Source: Psychroserpens ponticola
GTDB lineage: Bacteria > Bacteroidota > Bacteroidia > Flavobacteriales > Flavobacteriaceae
NCBI RefSeq assembly: GCF_023556315.2
Contig: NZ_CP116221.1
Location: 744,001-808,000, forward strand
Direction of reading: 5' to 3'
Length of the DNA: 64,000 bases
The notes beneath the pieces were generated by a model. That model searched no databases. It worked only from the letters and a program-made list of their open reading frames with translations, and had not been told where the DNA came from. The stretch's first letter is position 1, and each line of letters begins with the position of its first letter. Position numbers and translations under genes: made by a program. Of the stretch, positions 36,795-45,700 are shown piece by piece.

Positions 36795-36934
36795 GAAAAT
36801 ATAAATAAATAACTTGTAAAGAATTGAAAAGGAGAAGAGTAAATATTTTTTGTTATAAATTTATTTATTAGGTGTAACAAAAAAAAAAATTTATTTTTAG
36901 CCTTTGTTTTACTTATTATATGTAATATAAATTT
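36795..36934. other. A+T-rich intergenic stretch before the transglutaminase-like gene
   Basis: About 140 bases with an A-run of twelve near 36879-36890 and a TATTTTTA element at 36892-36899 that could be a -7 box. No matching -33 TTTG sits at the right distance. Together with the stem-loop just upstream, it looks like a transcription-unit boundary inside the locus, but this is not proven. Confidence 0.35.
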
Positions 36935-37741
36935 ATGATATTAAAGAAAATACTTTGGACGCTTAAACGTCATCCCTTCTTATATTTGACTAGATTTAGA
37001 CTTCTGTCTAAGAATTCTAATATAAATGAGATTATGGGTTATTCCTATAATATTATTAATGACAAAAAAGATATTCCAAATTACTTTACCAAAATAAATG
37101 ATACCATATTTAAGAATGATGAACAGATTTCAGACTTTGACCTCGTTAAAAAATTAGGGAATTGGTTAGTTGATAATGTAAATGGAGGACCAGGTCTTAG
37201 TGTGCCTTCTGAAGATGCCTTAAAAATAATGTTAGCTGGAAAAGGCGGAGTTTGTAGTGATATGGTACAAATCTTTAATAATTTTTGTGTTATTAATGAT
37301 ATTAAAGTCCGTGAATGGGGAGTGACTCGAGCACCATTTAATACAGATTATGGAGGACATTCATTTAATGAAGTATATATTAAAGAATTGAATAAATGGA
37401 TAATGATTGATGTGTCTTATTGTGCTTTATTTTATCTAGATGGTGATACACCTCTATCAGTAACCGAATTTTATAAATTGCTTAGAGAAGGGAAAAAAGT
37501 CTCGTATAAAATTTTTAATACGAGTATAGCAGTCGAACATGAAAGTATAGACAAGAATTATTTAAATCCTGACAATGTACCTTTCCTTATTTGTAATTAT
37601 TCGAATAAAGTATATGATTCATTTTTAAAAACATTTCGTCCATTAATTCCAATTTTTATCATACACTTTTTTTTATTTATAATTGGAAAAAGCTATAACT
37701 ATAAGTTTCCTTTAGATAATTATAAAAATATATTCTCTTAA
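36935..37741 (+). CDS. Transglutaminase-like cysteine enzyme in the polysaccharide locus
   Basis: A 268-residue protein with a transglutaminase-core triad. Cys107 is in KGGVCSDMVQIF, His142 in YGGHSFNEVYI and Asp159 in WIMIDVSYC. A hydrophobic segment near the C-terminus (about 230-250) may anchor it. Transglutaminase-like folds in bacteria act as proteases, amidases or acyl-transferases, so the reaction is open. No signal peptide is obvious, so the catalytic part may be cytoplasmic with a C-terminal anchor. It follows the stem-loop region and precedes the polymerase-like gene. Confidence 0.7.
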   Translation: MILKKILWTLKRHPFLYLTRFRLLSKNSNINEIMGYSYNIINDKKDIPNYFTKINDTIFKNDEQISDFDLVKKLGNWLVDNVNGGPGLSVPSEDALKIMLAGKGGVCSDMVQIFNNFCVINDIKVREWGVTRAPFNTDYGGHSFNEVYIKELNKWIMIDVSYCALFYLDGDTPLSVTEFYKLLREGKKVSYKIFNTSIAVEHESIDKNYLNPDNVPFLICNYSNKVYDSFLKTFRPLIPIFIIHFFLFIIGKSYNYKFPLDNYKNIFS

Positions 37742-37813
37742 ATTGTTATTGCTCATTTTGTTTATTAAAGGGTAATTCGAAAAGTTAATTAATATCAGAT
37801 ATATTCCAGATAG

Positions 37814-39169
37814 TTGAAAACTAACATTACTTATATTAGTCTAATTGCACTTCACATTCTCCTAGGAATGCTAGTCTTTTTTAATGAAACTCTTTCTAAG
37901 TTTTATTTTTTTTTAGCATTTGGATTTTTTATATATCGAATTATTTTATCTCCTAGTAGTAGAAAAACAATAGAAATTTTAAATGCTTGCGCCTATTTCG
38001 TTGGTGCCGAAGTATTTTTCCGAATGACTAAAGGCGCGTTTTCGTATGAAGCTGTAAAATATATAGTCATTCTTTTTTCTATAGTTGGCATGTTTTATAA
38101 AGGGTTATCCGGAAATAGTTATCCCTATTTTATTTATTTATTGCTTCTAATCCCTTCAATTTTTGTGGCTTCAACGACATTAAGTTTTGATGTTAATTTT
38201 AGAACTAATATTGCCTTTGTTTTAAGTGGTCCAATATGTCTAGGAACAGCTGTTTTATTCTGTTATGATAAAAGAGTAACAATGAAGCAAGTGAATTCAC
38301 TACTTCTATATATGGCTTTGCCTATTGTATCACATACTGTTTATATCTTTTTATATAATCCGAGTGTGAAAGAAGTATTATCAAATACAGGTTCAAATAG
38401 GGCAAGTTCAGGTGGTTGGGGAGCAAATCAAGTAGCAACTATATTGGGTATTGGAATGTTTGTATTTGCCGCACGTTTGTTTGCAAAGTCACCATCAATA
38501 GGTCTCAAAATTCTTAATATAATCATATTTTGTGCAATGAGTTTTCGTGCCATTGTTACGTTTAGTCGAGGAGGAGTTATAACTGCCATAATGTGTATTT
38601 TGGCTTTTTTAGTCATTTATTATTCAATAGTATCGAGGCGTCAAAAAAATAATATAGTTATGCTATTTCTTATTTTTTGTTCAACAATGGCAGTAACTTG
38701 GGTAATTAGTTCTAGTGAAACAGGAGGTTTTATTGATTTAAGATATGCTAATAAAGATCACACTGGACGTCAAAAACAAGATGTTTCAACAGGACGAGGT
38801 GATTTATTTGAAAAGGAAATACAAGGTTTTATTGATAATCCTTTTTTTGGAATAGGATCTAGTCGAGCTAAAGATCAACGAATAGAAGAAGAGGGACAAG
38901 GAGTTACCTCACATAATGAAGTGAGTAGAGTTTTGGCTGAACATGGTATGTTAGGTGTTATTGTGTTGATTATTCTTATTTTTAAACCTTTAGATTTTAG
39001 ATCTAGAAATAAAGGAAACTACTATTTTTATGCATTCTTGTGTTTTTGGTTCGCTACTATAAATCATTCATCAATGCGTATTGCAGCACCAGCTTTTATA
39101 TATGCACTAGCACTTTTAAATGTAACTAATGAGAAACATCCTATACATAGGAAACAACTTAAACAATAA
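37814..39169 (+). CDS. O-antigen polymerase/ligase-like membrane protein (Wzy_C family)
   Basis: A 451-residue protein with about eleven to twelve hydrophobic segments. A long external loop near 320-385 contains STGRGDLFEKEIQGFIDNP, GIGSSRAK and SHNEVSRVLAEHG, the pattern of the O-antigen ligase/polymerase (PF04932) family. Such proteins polymerise repeat units or ligate them to a lipid. The likely start is a TTG at 37814; the next in-frame ATG at 37868 would remove part of the first membrane segment. The last 41 bases overlap the GT4 gene in another frame. Its presence alongside an ABC exporter is unusual. Confidence 0.8.
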   Translation: MKTNITYISLIALHILLGMLVFFNETLSKFYFFLAFGFFIYRIILSPSSRKTIEILNACAYFVGAEVFFRMTKGAFSYEAVKYIVILFSIVGMFYKGLSGNSYPYFIYLLLLIPSIFVASTTLSFDVNFRTNIAFVLSGPICLGTAVLFCYDKRVTMKQVNSLLLYMALPIVSHTVYIFLYNPSVKEVLSNTGSNRASSGGWGANQVATILGIGMFVFAARLFAKSPSIGLKILNIIIFCAMSFRAIVTFSRGGVITAIMCILAFLVIYYSIVSRRQKNNIVMLFLIFCSTMAVTWVISSSETGGFIDLRYANKDHTGRQKQDVSTGRGDLFEKEIQGFIDNPFFGIGSSRAKDQRIEEEGQGVTSHNEVSRVLAEHGMLGVIVLIILIFKPLDFRSRNKGNYYFYAFLCFWFATINHSSMRIAAPAFIYALALLNVTNEKHPIHRKQLKQ

Positions 39170-40145
39170 AACATCAAATTTATCTGGAATCCAAACTCTA
39201 GGACCTTTGCTGGAAACAGAAGGTTTTGTGATTCATTACGCATCTTCAAAAGCTAATAAAATCCTTAGACTTTTTGATATGGTTTGGACATGCCTTAAAT
39301 TATTTAAAAAAATAGATATAGTATTAATAGATACATATAGTACTCAAAATTTTTATTATGCATTTGTTGTGAGTCAGTTTTGTAGGCTTTTAAATATAGA
39401 ATATATTCCCATTTTACATGGTGGAAATCTTACGTCAAGACTAAGTAGGTCTCCTAAATTGAGTCGCTTAATTTTTAACAATTCAAAGCATAATGTGTCA
39501 CCTTCAATGTATTTAAAAAATGCTTTTGAAGATGTTGGTTTTAAAAATATAATGCATATTCCTAATACCATTAAAATTGATAATTATCCACTTAGTGATA
39601 GAGCCTATGATGAACCAAGATTACTTTGGGTTCGTTCATTTTCTAAAATTTATAACCCAGAGTTGGCTGTGCATGTATTTAATAAGTTAAAAGTATTATA
39701 TCCAAGTGCTAGTTTATGTATGGTTGGCCCAGATGCTGATGGGTCTCGTAAAACAGTAGAAGAATTAGCAAAAAAGTTAAATCTTAATATTAAATTCACA
39801 GGCAAATTAGAAAAGAAAGATTGGATAAATTTATCTAGAGCGTATAATGTGTTTATTAACACAACAAATTATGATAATACACCAGTAAGTGTAATTGAAG
39901 CGATGGCTTTAGGTCTGCCTGTTATTTCTACAAATGTTGGAGGTATGCCATATTTAATAGAGCATGAAGTTGATGGAATTTTAGTTGAACCTAATCAACC
40001 TGAAGAGATGAGTTCTGCTGTAGTTTCAATAATTAGGAATTCAAAAAAAAGAAACTCTTTGGTGCAAAATGCTAGAGAAAAAGTAAATATATTTGATTGG
40101 AATCAAGTAAAATTACTTTGGTTTAACGCATTAAACATTAATTAG
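39129..40145 (+). CDS. Glycosyltransferase family 4
   Basis: A 338-residue GT-B enzyme, shorter than the others in the locus. The N-terminal glycine-rich start is ILYIGNNLNNKTSNLSG, the donor domain has LLWVRSFSKIYNPELAV, and the EX7E region reads YDNTPVSVIEAMALGLPVIS with Asp in place of the first Glu, as in many related GT4 proteins. It begins inside the polymerase-like gene with a 41-base overlap, implying tight coupling. It precedes the initiating transferase, so it might add the second sugar (inference). Confidence 0.9.
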   Translation: MRNILYIGNNLNNKTSNLSGIQTLGPLLETEGFVIHYASSKANKILRLFDMVWTCLKLFKKIDIVLIDTYSTQNFYYAFVVSQFCRLLNIEYIPILHGGNLTSRLSRSPKLSRLIFNNSKHNVSPSMYLKNAFEDVGFKNIMHIPNTIKIDNYPLSDRAYDEPRLLWVRSFSKIYNPELAVHVFNKLKVLYPSASLCMVGPDADGSRKTVEELAKKLNLNIKFTGKLEKKDWINLSRAYNVFINTTNYDNTPVSVIEAMALGLPVISTNVGGMPYLIEHEVDGILVEPNQPEEMSSAVVSIIRNSKKRNSLVQNAREKVNIFDWNQVKLLWFNALNIN

Positions 40146-40191
40146 GTGATAAACTTATTTTAACTTATTATATTTATCAATAATTTGAAAA

Positions 40192-41586
40192 ATGACTAAA
40201 AAGAAAGGGATACATTTTGAAATATCTGAACGTAAAATTCTCTTGCGTATTTTTGATGTATTGTTCATTTTTTTTGGACTCTATCTCATTGAGTTGTTTC
40301 TTGATTTTGATTATTTAAGAATTAATAATCAAAACGGAGTCGCTTTATTTGTACTAATTTTATACATATCTATATTTGGTACTATTTTTGAAATTTACGA
40401 CCTTCAGAAATCAAATAAACTTGATGTTACTTTTAGAAACATTGTAATTACTGTGTCAACTACAGTTTTGTTTTATTTGTTAACACCATTCTTTACACCA
40501 TTTCTACCAGAGAATAGGCTACAAATTATTTACTTCTACTTAATTATAATTGTCATGCTTTTTTTATGGCGATTAGCTTATACTACTTTTATTTCTTCAC
40601 CTCGTTTTTATAAAAAAGTACTTTTGGTTGGAGAAATTTCTAATATTGAAAACATCGTTAAGCCATTAAAAGAAACCGATCCAAATTACAAAATAATAGG
40701 ATTTATCAATTGTGAAAAAGAATCTGAAGATCCAATTAAGTTTAAAGGCTTGCAAGAATTTCAGCCTAATGAACTTATGGAGGTTATTCAAAAACATAAA
40801 ATCTCTGAAATCCTTGTTGCTAGTTACGATTCAGAAACAATAACAACAGAGATTTATCATGATTTAATTAATTTGTTAGAGCATGGTTTTACAATTAGAG
40901 AGTACACACAAGTCTATGAAGAAATAACGTATCGAGTCCCTATTCAGTTTGTTGGAAAAGATTTTTATAAATATTTCCCTTTTAGCAGAAGTAATCAAAA
41001 TACACTTTATCTGTTTTTTCACAGAACATTTGATGTTCTCTTCTCTATAATTGGGCTGTTATTTGGAATCCTTTTAACACCCATTATATTATTGGGCAAT
41101 CTCATCGCTAATAGAGGTCCTTTATTTTATACTCAAGAACGTGTTGGTAAAAACGGAAAGATATTTCAGATAACGAAATTGAGAAGTATGATTGTAAATG
41201 CTGAAAGTGATGGTGCAAAATGGGCACAAAAAAATGATGTTAGAATTACTACTTTTGGGAAGTTTTTGCGTCGCTCTAGATTAGATGAAGTGCCACAATT
41301 TCTTAATGTTTTGAAAGGTGAAATGAGTATTATTGGTCCAAGACCCGAACGACCATTTTTTGTTAATGAGCTATCTAGAATAATACCATTTTACGAAACT
41401 AGACATATTGTAAAGCCAGGGCTTACAGGCTGGGCTCAAGTTAAAACAAGATATGGATCTTCAGTTGATGATAGTCTAACTAAACTACAATACGATTTGT
41501 ATTATATTAAGCACAGAAGTATTTTTTTAGATTTGAATATTGTCGTTAAAACCTTAAGTACAATATTATATTATCGTGGACAATAA
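40192..41586 (+). CDS. Polyprenyl glycosylphosphotransferase initiating polysaccharide synthesis (WbaP/WcaJ type)
   Basis: A 464-residue protein with four to five N-terminal membrane segments, a central Rossmann-like domain (KKVLLVGEISNIENIVK) and a C-terminal bacterial sugar transferase domain. The latter shows NRGPLFYTQERVGKNGK, FQITKLRSMI, FLRRSRLDEVPQFLNVLKGE and MSIIGPRPERP. It places a sugar-1-phosphate, usually glucose or galactose, on undecaprenyl phosphate. Placing this gene last in a biosynthesis locus is common in Flavobacteriia. It ends seven bases before a convergent gene, closing the locus. Confidence 0.92.
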   Translation: MTKKKGIHFEISERKILLRIFDVLFIFFGLYLIELFLDFDYLRINNQNGVALFVLILYISIFGTIFEIYDLQKSNKLDVTFRNIVITVSTTVLFYLLTPFFTPFLPENRLQIIYFYLIIIVMLFLWRLAYTTFISSPRFYKKVLLVGEISNIENIVKPLKETDPNYKIIGFINCEKESEDPIKFKGLQEFQPNELMEVIQKHKISEILVASYDSETITTEIYHDLINLLEHGFTIREYTQVYEEITYRVPIQFVGKDFYKYFPFSRSNQNTLYLFFHRTFDVLFSIIGLLFGILLTPIILLGNLIANRGPLFYTQERVGKNGKIFQITKLRSMIVNAESDGAKWAQKNDVRITTFGKFLRRSRLDEVPQFLNVLKGEMSIIGPRPERPFFVNELSRIIPFYETRHIVKPGLTGWAQVKTRYGSSVDDSLTKLQYDLYYIKHRSIFLDLNIVVKTLSTILYYRGQ

Positions 41587-41593
41587 AGTTGAT

Positions 41594-42763
41594 TTAAACT
41601 CTATTGAAATATTTAAGCATATAAATATATCTGATAAATAGAGCTGTCATTAGTGGAATTAGTGCAATAGCGAATACCTGAACTCCAATAATCCAATGTA
41701 ACGTCATTAAACAAAACATGATGATTAAAAATTTTAAATATTTTTTAAACCAATTTTTTACTTGTGTTTTTAATAACTGTCGAATCATTAATAGGTTTAA
41801 AGGAAATGCCCAAAGCATATTATAATTTTGAGCTGTAGCTGAATGATTTGTGCCAAACCATAAAAATAATAGCAGAATACCAATTATACCTGTCAATCCA
41901 AATAATACAACATCCAACCATCTACTAAGTCGTTTATGCTTACGATCCTTATAGGTTACAAATAGAATTAAAACCGAAATAACGCTCATTATTAGTAATG
42001 GACTCCAAAGAAATTCGTTAGCAGTGTTTTGATTTTTTCTTTTATAAATAGTAGTATTTTTCTTTACTAGATTTTCCGAGTTATTAATTTTAGTTTGACC
42101 AAAAAAATCATGAATATACTTAGGTAAGAACATCTGTTCATAAGGTTCTGCTTTTCTGTCAATCACAGAGCCTAATGCGATATCAATACCAAAACTTCCC
42201 CAAGTATTTAAACCTACATGTTCGTGTATGAGTTGCCTAAAAGTTTTTGCTTTGTAATCTGGAGATGTAGAGAATACAATGTTTTTGTCGGTAACACGTT
42301 TAGTAACATCTCTAATTCTAGTCGCACAGTTGTCATAAAAGAAGTCATAGAGGTATCGTCTGTTTTCTGGTTTATAATTATTGACGAGATAGTCGTAAAG
42401 GTGTTGTTTTTCTGAAGATGATAAATTTAAAACCTGCTCATCTATAGTTCGATCATAATACTTATAGATTTTATAAAAATTAGAAAATGAATGTTTACTA
42501 ATGAGATAATTAAGTTTGCCTTGAGCAAATTTTAAATAAAAATTAGGTGTGTCAAAATCATATTCTCCATAGCCATAAACAACATCTAAGCCTAATTGCT
42601 TGTCTTTTATTCTGAAACCATTATGACCAAAAGCATCATTAAGATTATCACCAGGACCAATTGTTAAAACTGATATTTCTGCTTGATTAGATAACTGTCT
42701 TTGTTGACCAAATGTAGCTATAGAAAGTAATACAGATAAAAAAAATAATACGTTTAGCTTCAT
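41594..42763 (-). CDS. Lnb-like DUF4105 lipoprotein N-acyltransferase-type membrane protein
   Basis: A 389-residue protein with a signal peptide (MKLNVLFFLSVLLSIATFG). Its periplasmic DUF4105/Lnb_N domain has GPGDNLNDAFGHNGFRI, YGEYDFDTPNFYLKFAQGKL and FFYDNCATRIRDV. About four to five C-terminal membrane segments follow. The N-terminal family was linked to N-acylation of lipoproteins in Bacteroides; I rely on memory for that. The DNC motif supplies a candidate active-site Cys. ATG 42763 begins the signal peptide; a GTG at 42769 would add two residues. It lies 13 bases downstream of the PorV-like gene, so both are probably one operon. Confidence 0.8.
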   Translation of the reverse strand: MKLNVLFFLSVLLSIATFGQQRQLSNQAEISVLTIGPGDNLNDAFGHNGFRIKDKQLGLDVVYGYGEYDFDTPNFYLKFAQGKLNYLISKHSFSNFYKIYKYYDRTIDEQVLNLSSSEKQHLYDYLVNNYKPENRRYLYDFFYDNCATRIRDVTKRVTDKNIVFSTSPDYKAKTFRQLIHEHVGLNTWGSFGIDIALGSVIDRKAEPYEQMFLPKYIHDFFGQTKINNSENLVKKNTTIYKRKNQNTANEFLWSPLLIMSVISVLILFVTYKDRKHKRLSRWLDVVLFGLTGIIGILLLFLWFGTNHSATAQNYNMLWAFPLNLLMIRQLLKTQVKNWFKKYLKFLIIMFCLMTLHWIIGVQVFAIALIPLMTALFIRYIYMLKYFNRV

Positions 42764-42776
42764 AAGCACCTATTCA

Positions 42777-43853
42777 CTATCTAAAGATACTAAAATCGAT
42801 TTTTACGGAAAACACATTACTATAAAGCGCAACACTTTGATCACCTATATCTGTAAACGCATAATCTACATAAATCCCATTGTATTTAAATCCTAACCCT
42901 AAACTCGGTTGAAAGGTGAGGCTTTCGGAGTTATCTAATTGTAATTCATTTTGAAAATTCCCAACACCAGCTCTTAAAAACACTAAATCTGTATAACCAA
43001 ATTCAAACCCTAAAGCAGGATTAAAACTTGCAAAAGAGCTAGAAATAAGATCATTGTTTTGTTCAAATCTTACGTTTAAATCTAAAGAGGCTAATAATGA
43101 ATAATCATAATGAAAGATGTATTTCTTAGACATTCCAATTTGTAATTTAGGAATGGTCAACTCAGTACTTTCAGGAACTGTTTGGTTTTGACCTTCAATA
43201 GCATCTTGAATGTCTTTAAGCTTATCGTCATCAAAAGACCAAGCGTTAAACGTTGTAGTAATATCTCTTGCCATGATGCCAAATTTCCAATCGTTTTTAG
43301 ATTCAAATTGGACACCTAAATCTAAACCAAATCCCCAAGAATTAGCAAAATCACCAATAATTCGTCGAACAACTTTTGCATTCACGCCATAGCTTAAACC
43401 TGGAATTGGTAAATTCCTAGCATAAGAAATTGTTAAAGCATAATCTGCAGTTGAAAATAGACTTACACGATCATAATTAACATTTCCTTGGTCGTCAATT
43501 AACTGTGTCGTGTCTAAAATATCATCAACACCAAAACGAATTAAGGATACACCAATGGCACTTCTATCATCTATAGGTTTCGCAAAAGCAATATAATTGT
43601 AATTGGCAATATTTGCAAAGTAGCTAGAATGCATAACCGATAATTGATTGTCCTCCAAATGAAGTAGTCCTGCAGGATTCCAATATCCCGAATTTACATC
43701 TGAAGTATGAGAAACTACAGAGTTGCTCATGCCTAGTGCTGCCGCATCAACACCTATATTTAAAAACTCATTTGAGTATTTACGAACAGTTTGAGCAGAG
43801 CCTACCAATGTCATTAATGACAGTAGAAAAAGTAAGTATTTTTTCAACAGCAA
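42777..43853 (-). CDS. PorV/PorQ-family outer-membrane beta-barrel protein
   Basis: A 358-residue protein with a signal peptide (KKYLLFLLSLMTLVGSAQ). The N-terminal signature FLNIGVDAAALGMSNSVV and NSGYWNPAGLLHLED are those of PorV/PorQ-like FadL-fold barrels. PorV helps release type IX secretion cargo, but many paralogues of unknown role exist in Flavobacteriia, so a T9SS role is not certain. No ATG gives a full signal peptide, so a TTG at 43853 or 43847 is the likely start. It is divergent from pssA and upstream of the Lnb-like gene. Confidence 0.8.
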   Translation of the reverse strand: MLLKKYLLFLLSLMTLVGSAQTVRKYSNEFLNIGVDAAALGMSNSVVSHTSDVNSGYWNPAGLLHLEDNQLSVMHSSYFANIANYNYIAFAKPIDDRSAIGVSLIRFGVDDILDTTQLIDDQGNVNYDRVSLFSTADYALTISYARNLPIPGLSYGVNAKVVRRIIGDFANSWGFGLDLGVQFESKNDWKFGIMARDITTTFNAWSFDDDKLKDIQDAIEGQNQTVPESTELTIPKLQIGMSKKYIFHYDYSLLASLDLNVRFEQNNDLISSSFASFNPALGFEFGYTDLVFLRAGVGNFQNELQLDNSESLTFQPSLGLGFKYNGIYVDYAFTDIGDQSVALYSNVFSVKIDFSIFR

Positions 43854-43922
43854 AATTTTTACAAATATGCATAATATTTTTCATCTATTAAACTGCAAAA
43901 TGATGTAGATATTGCATACAAC

Positions 43923-43954
43923 TTGTATAAGTCAGAAATAGTTTGCTATTTTTA
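43923..43954 (+). promoter_or_regulatory. Candidate Bacteroidota promoter for pssA
   Basis: A TTG at 43923-43925 is followed after 21 bases by TATTTTTA at 43947-43954, near the TTTG-N19-TAnnTTTG consensus. The pssA ATG is 14 bases further on, giving a very short leader. Confidence 0.45.
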
Positions 43955-43968
43955 CAAAAATTGAATGC

Positions 43969-44724
43969 ATGTCTATAAATAAGTACATTCCTAATTTTGT
44001 AACACTTCTTAATTTACTCAGCGGAAGTATTGCTGTTGTATTTGCAGTTCATAATAATTTCGTGGCAGCTGCTCTATTTGTTTTTCTTGGTATTTTCTTC
44101 GATTTCTTTGATGGTTTATTGGCTAGAAAACTTAATGTTCAAAGCGAATTAGGAATACAGCTTGACTCTTTAGCAGATATGGTGACTAGTGGATTAGTAC
44201 CTGGAATTGTTATGTTTAAATTGATGTCTATGAGTGTTGAAGCACCTGAAATGATGCCAATTCAATCGTGGAATTCTAATTTTAATGTCTCAAATATGCA
44301 TATAGAGCCAATTGCTCTAGTCGGATTGTTTATTACACTTGCATCTGCATATCGTTTAGCAAAATTTAATATTGACGAAGACCAACAAGCCTATTTTAAA
44401 GGACTTCCAACTCCTGCAAATACATTGCTTATCATGTCATTGCCTCTAATTATTGAATTTCAGAATAGTGATATTTTTATGTCATTAATTTCCAATCTGT
44501 GGTTTTTAATAGTATTAACTATTGTGAGTTGCTATTTACTGAATTCTGATATTAAACTTTTTGCCTTAAAATTTAAAAATTTCGATTTTTCAGATAATAA
44601 ATTCAGATATATATTGATTGTTTTGAGTATTCTTTTAATGGTGCTTTTTCATTTTATTGCAATTCCATTAATTATTATTCTTTACATTGTACTTTCGATA
44701 CTAAAAAATGCAACAACTAAATAA
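43969..44724 (+). CDS. pssA: CDP-diacylglycerol--serine O-phosphatidyltransferase
   Basis: A 251-residue inner-membrane enzyme that makes phosphatidylserine from CDP-diacylglycerol and serine, the precursor of phosphatidylethanolamine. The CDP-alcohol phosphotransferase motif is complete: DGLLARKLNVQSELGIQLDS then LAD, fitting DGx2ARx8Gx3Dx3D. About six to seven membrane segments are visible. It is followed after 22 bases by a DUF808 gene on the same strand. Confidence 0.92.
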   Translation: MSINKYIPNFVTLLNLLSGSIAVVFAVHNNFVAAALFVFLGIFFDFFDGLLARKLNVQSELGIQLDSLADMVTSGLVPGIVMFKLMSMSVEAPEMMPIQSWNSNFNVSNMHIEPIALVGLFITLASAYRLAKFNIDEDQQAYFKGLPTPANTLLIMSLPLIIEFQNSDIFMSLISNLWFLIVLTIVSCYLLNSDIKLFALKFKNFDFSDNKFRYILIVLSILLMVLFHFIAIPLIIILYIVLSILKNATTK

Positions 44725-44746
44725 TTTATTTAATTAACTAAAACTA

Positions 44747-45640
44747 ATGGCATCAGGGTTTTTTGCATTATTAGATGATATTGGCGCACTTATGGACGAT
44801 GTAGCCGCTATGAGTAAAATTACGACTAAAAAAACAGCTGGTATTTTAGGTGATGATTTGGCTGTAAATGCAGAAAAAGCTTCAGGTTTTGTGTCCTCAA
44901 GAGAGATTCCAGTGCTTTGGGCAATAACCAAAGGCTCGATGCTAAACAAACTCATTATTCTTCCATTGGCATTTTTGTTAAGCGCATTTTTACCCATAGG
45001 AGTAATAGTTATCCTTGTATTAGGTGGTGTGTATTTAGCTTACGAAGGTGCTGAGAAAATTTATGAATATTTTGTACCACATCAGCATGAACATGTTGTT
45101 GAATTGAATGAAGACTTAACTGAAGAAGAGCTTTTGGTTTTAGAGAAATCTAAAATAAAGTCTGCTATTTTTACCGATTTTATCCTTTCGGTAGAAATCG
45201 TAATCATCGCTTTAGGAACTGTAGTTGGAAAAGAATTATTGTTTCAGATTTTAGTAGTTTCAATTGTCGCTGTTATTGCTACTGTAGGAGTTTATGGAAT
45301 TGTTGCACTCATTGTTAGAATGGATGATTTTGGTTTTCGATTGATTAAAATGAGTAAAAATAAAAAAGGAGTTGCTTTTGCAATCGGAACTCTTCTCGTG
45401 AAAGCATTGCCAATCATAATTAAAAGCTTATCTGTTATAGGAACTATAGCTTTACTTTTGGTTGCAGGCGGAATATTTATACACAATTTAGATTTTTTAC
45501 ATCATTTCTTGGAAGAACTCCCATCAATACTTAGAGATTTTATTGTTGGATTGTTAGTTGGTATAGCTGCACTTGTAGTGGTTAAACTGATAAAAAAAAT
45601 GATAAGTGTTATTTTTTCGAAAAAGGCTAGTAGTAAATAA
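44747..45640 (+). CDS. DUF808 family membrane protein (YedI-like)
   Basis: A 297-residue protein that opens with MASGFFALLDDIGALMDDVA and KTAGILGDDLAVNAEKASGF, the hallmark of DUF808. At least five membrane segments follow. A charged, histidine-rich stretch (VPHQHEHVVELNEDL) lies near residue 110. The function of the family is not established. It is probably co-transcribed with pssA and converges on lptB. Confidence 0.9.
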   Translation: MASGFFALLDDIGALMDDVAAMSKITTKKTAGILGDDLAVNAEKASGFVSSREIPVLWAITKGSMLNKLIILPLAFLLSAFLPIGVIVILVLGGVYLAYEGAEKIYEYFVPHQHEHVVELNEDLTEEELLVLEKSKIKSAIFTDFILSVEIVIIALGTVVGKELLFQILVVSIVAVIATVGVYGIVALIVRMDDFGFRLIKMSKNKKGVAFAIGTLLVKALPIIIKSLSVIGTIALLLVAGGIFIHNLDFLHHFLEELPSILRDFIVGLLVGIAALVVVKLIKKMISVIFSKKASSK

Positions 45641-45700
45641 TTGCTAAATACTATTTGGCTTTTAAAATAGCAAGTAGATTAAATTATTACGAATGGAATT

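Noticed and set aside
37814-37816. Upstream ATG for the polymerase-like gene
   Set aside because: No in-frame ATG lies before the first membrane segment, so the TTG start is kept despite being uncommon.
40147-40179. TGATAAA and TTTATCA inverted arms before the initiating transferase gene
   Set aside because: The arms are only seven A+T-rich base pairs with a 19-base loop, which is expected by chance in this DNA.
44734-44997. Open frame opposite the DUF808 gene
   Set aside because: It overlaps the conserved N-terminal signature of DUF808 and ends without a plausible protein pattern.
45641-45700. Hairpin between DUF808 and lptB as a terminator
   Set aside because: Only a six-base TTGCTA/TAGCAA pairing with a long loop is present and there is no T-run.
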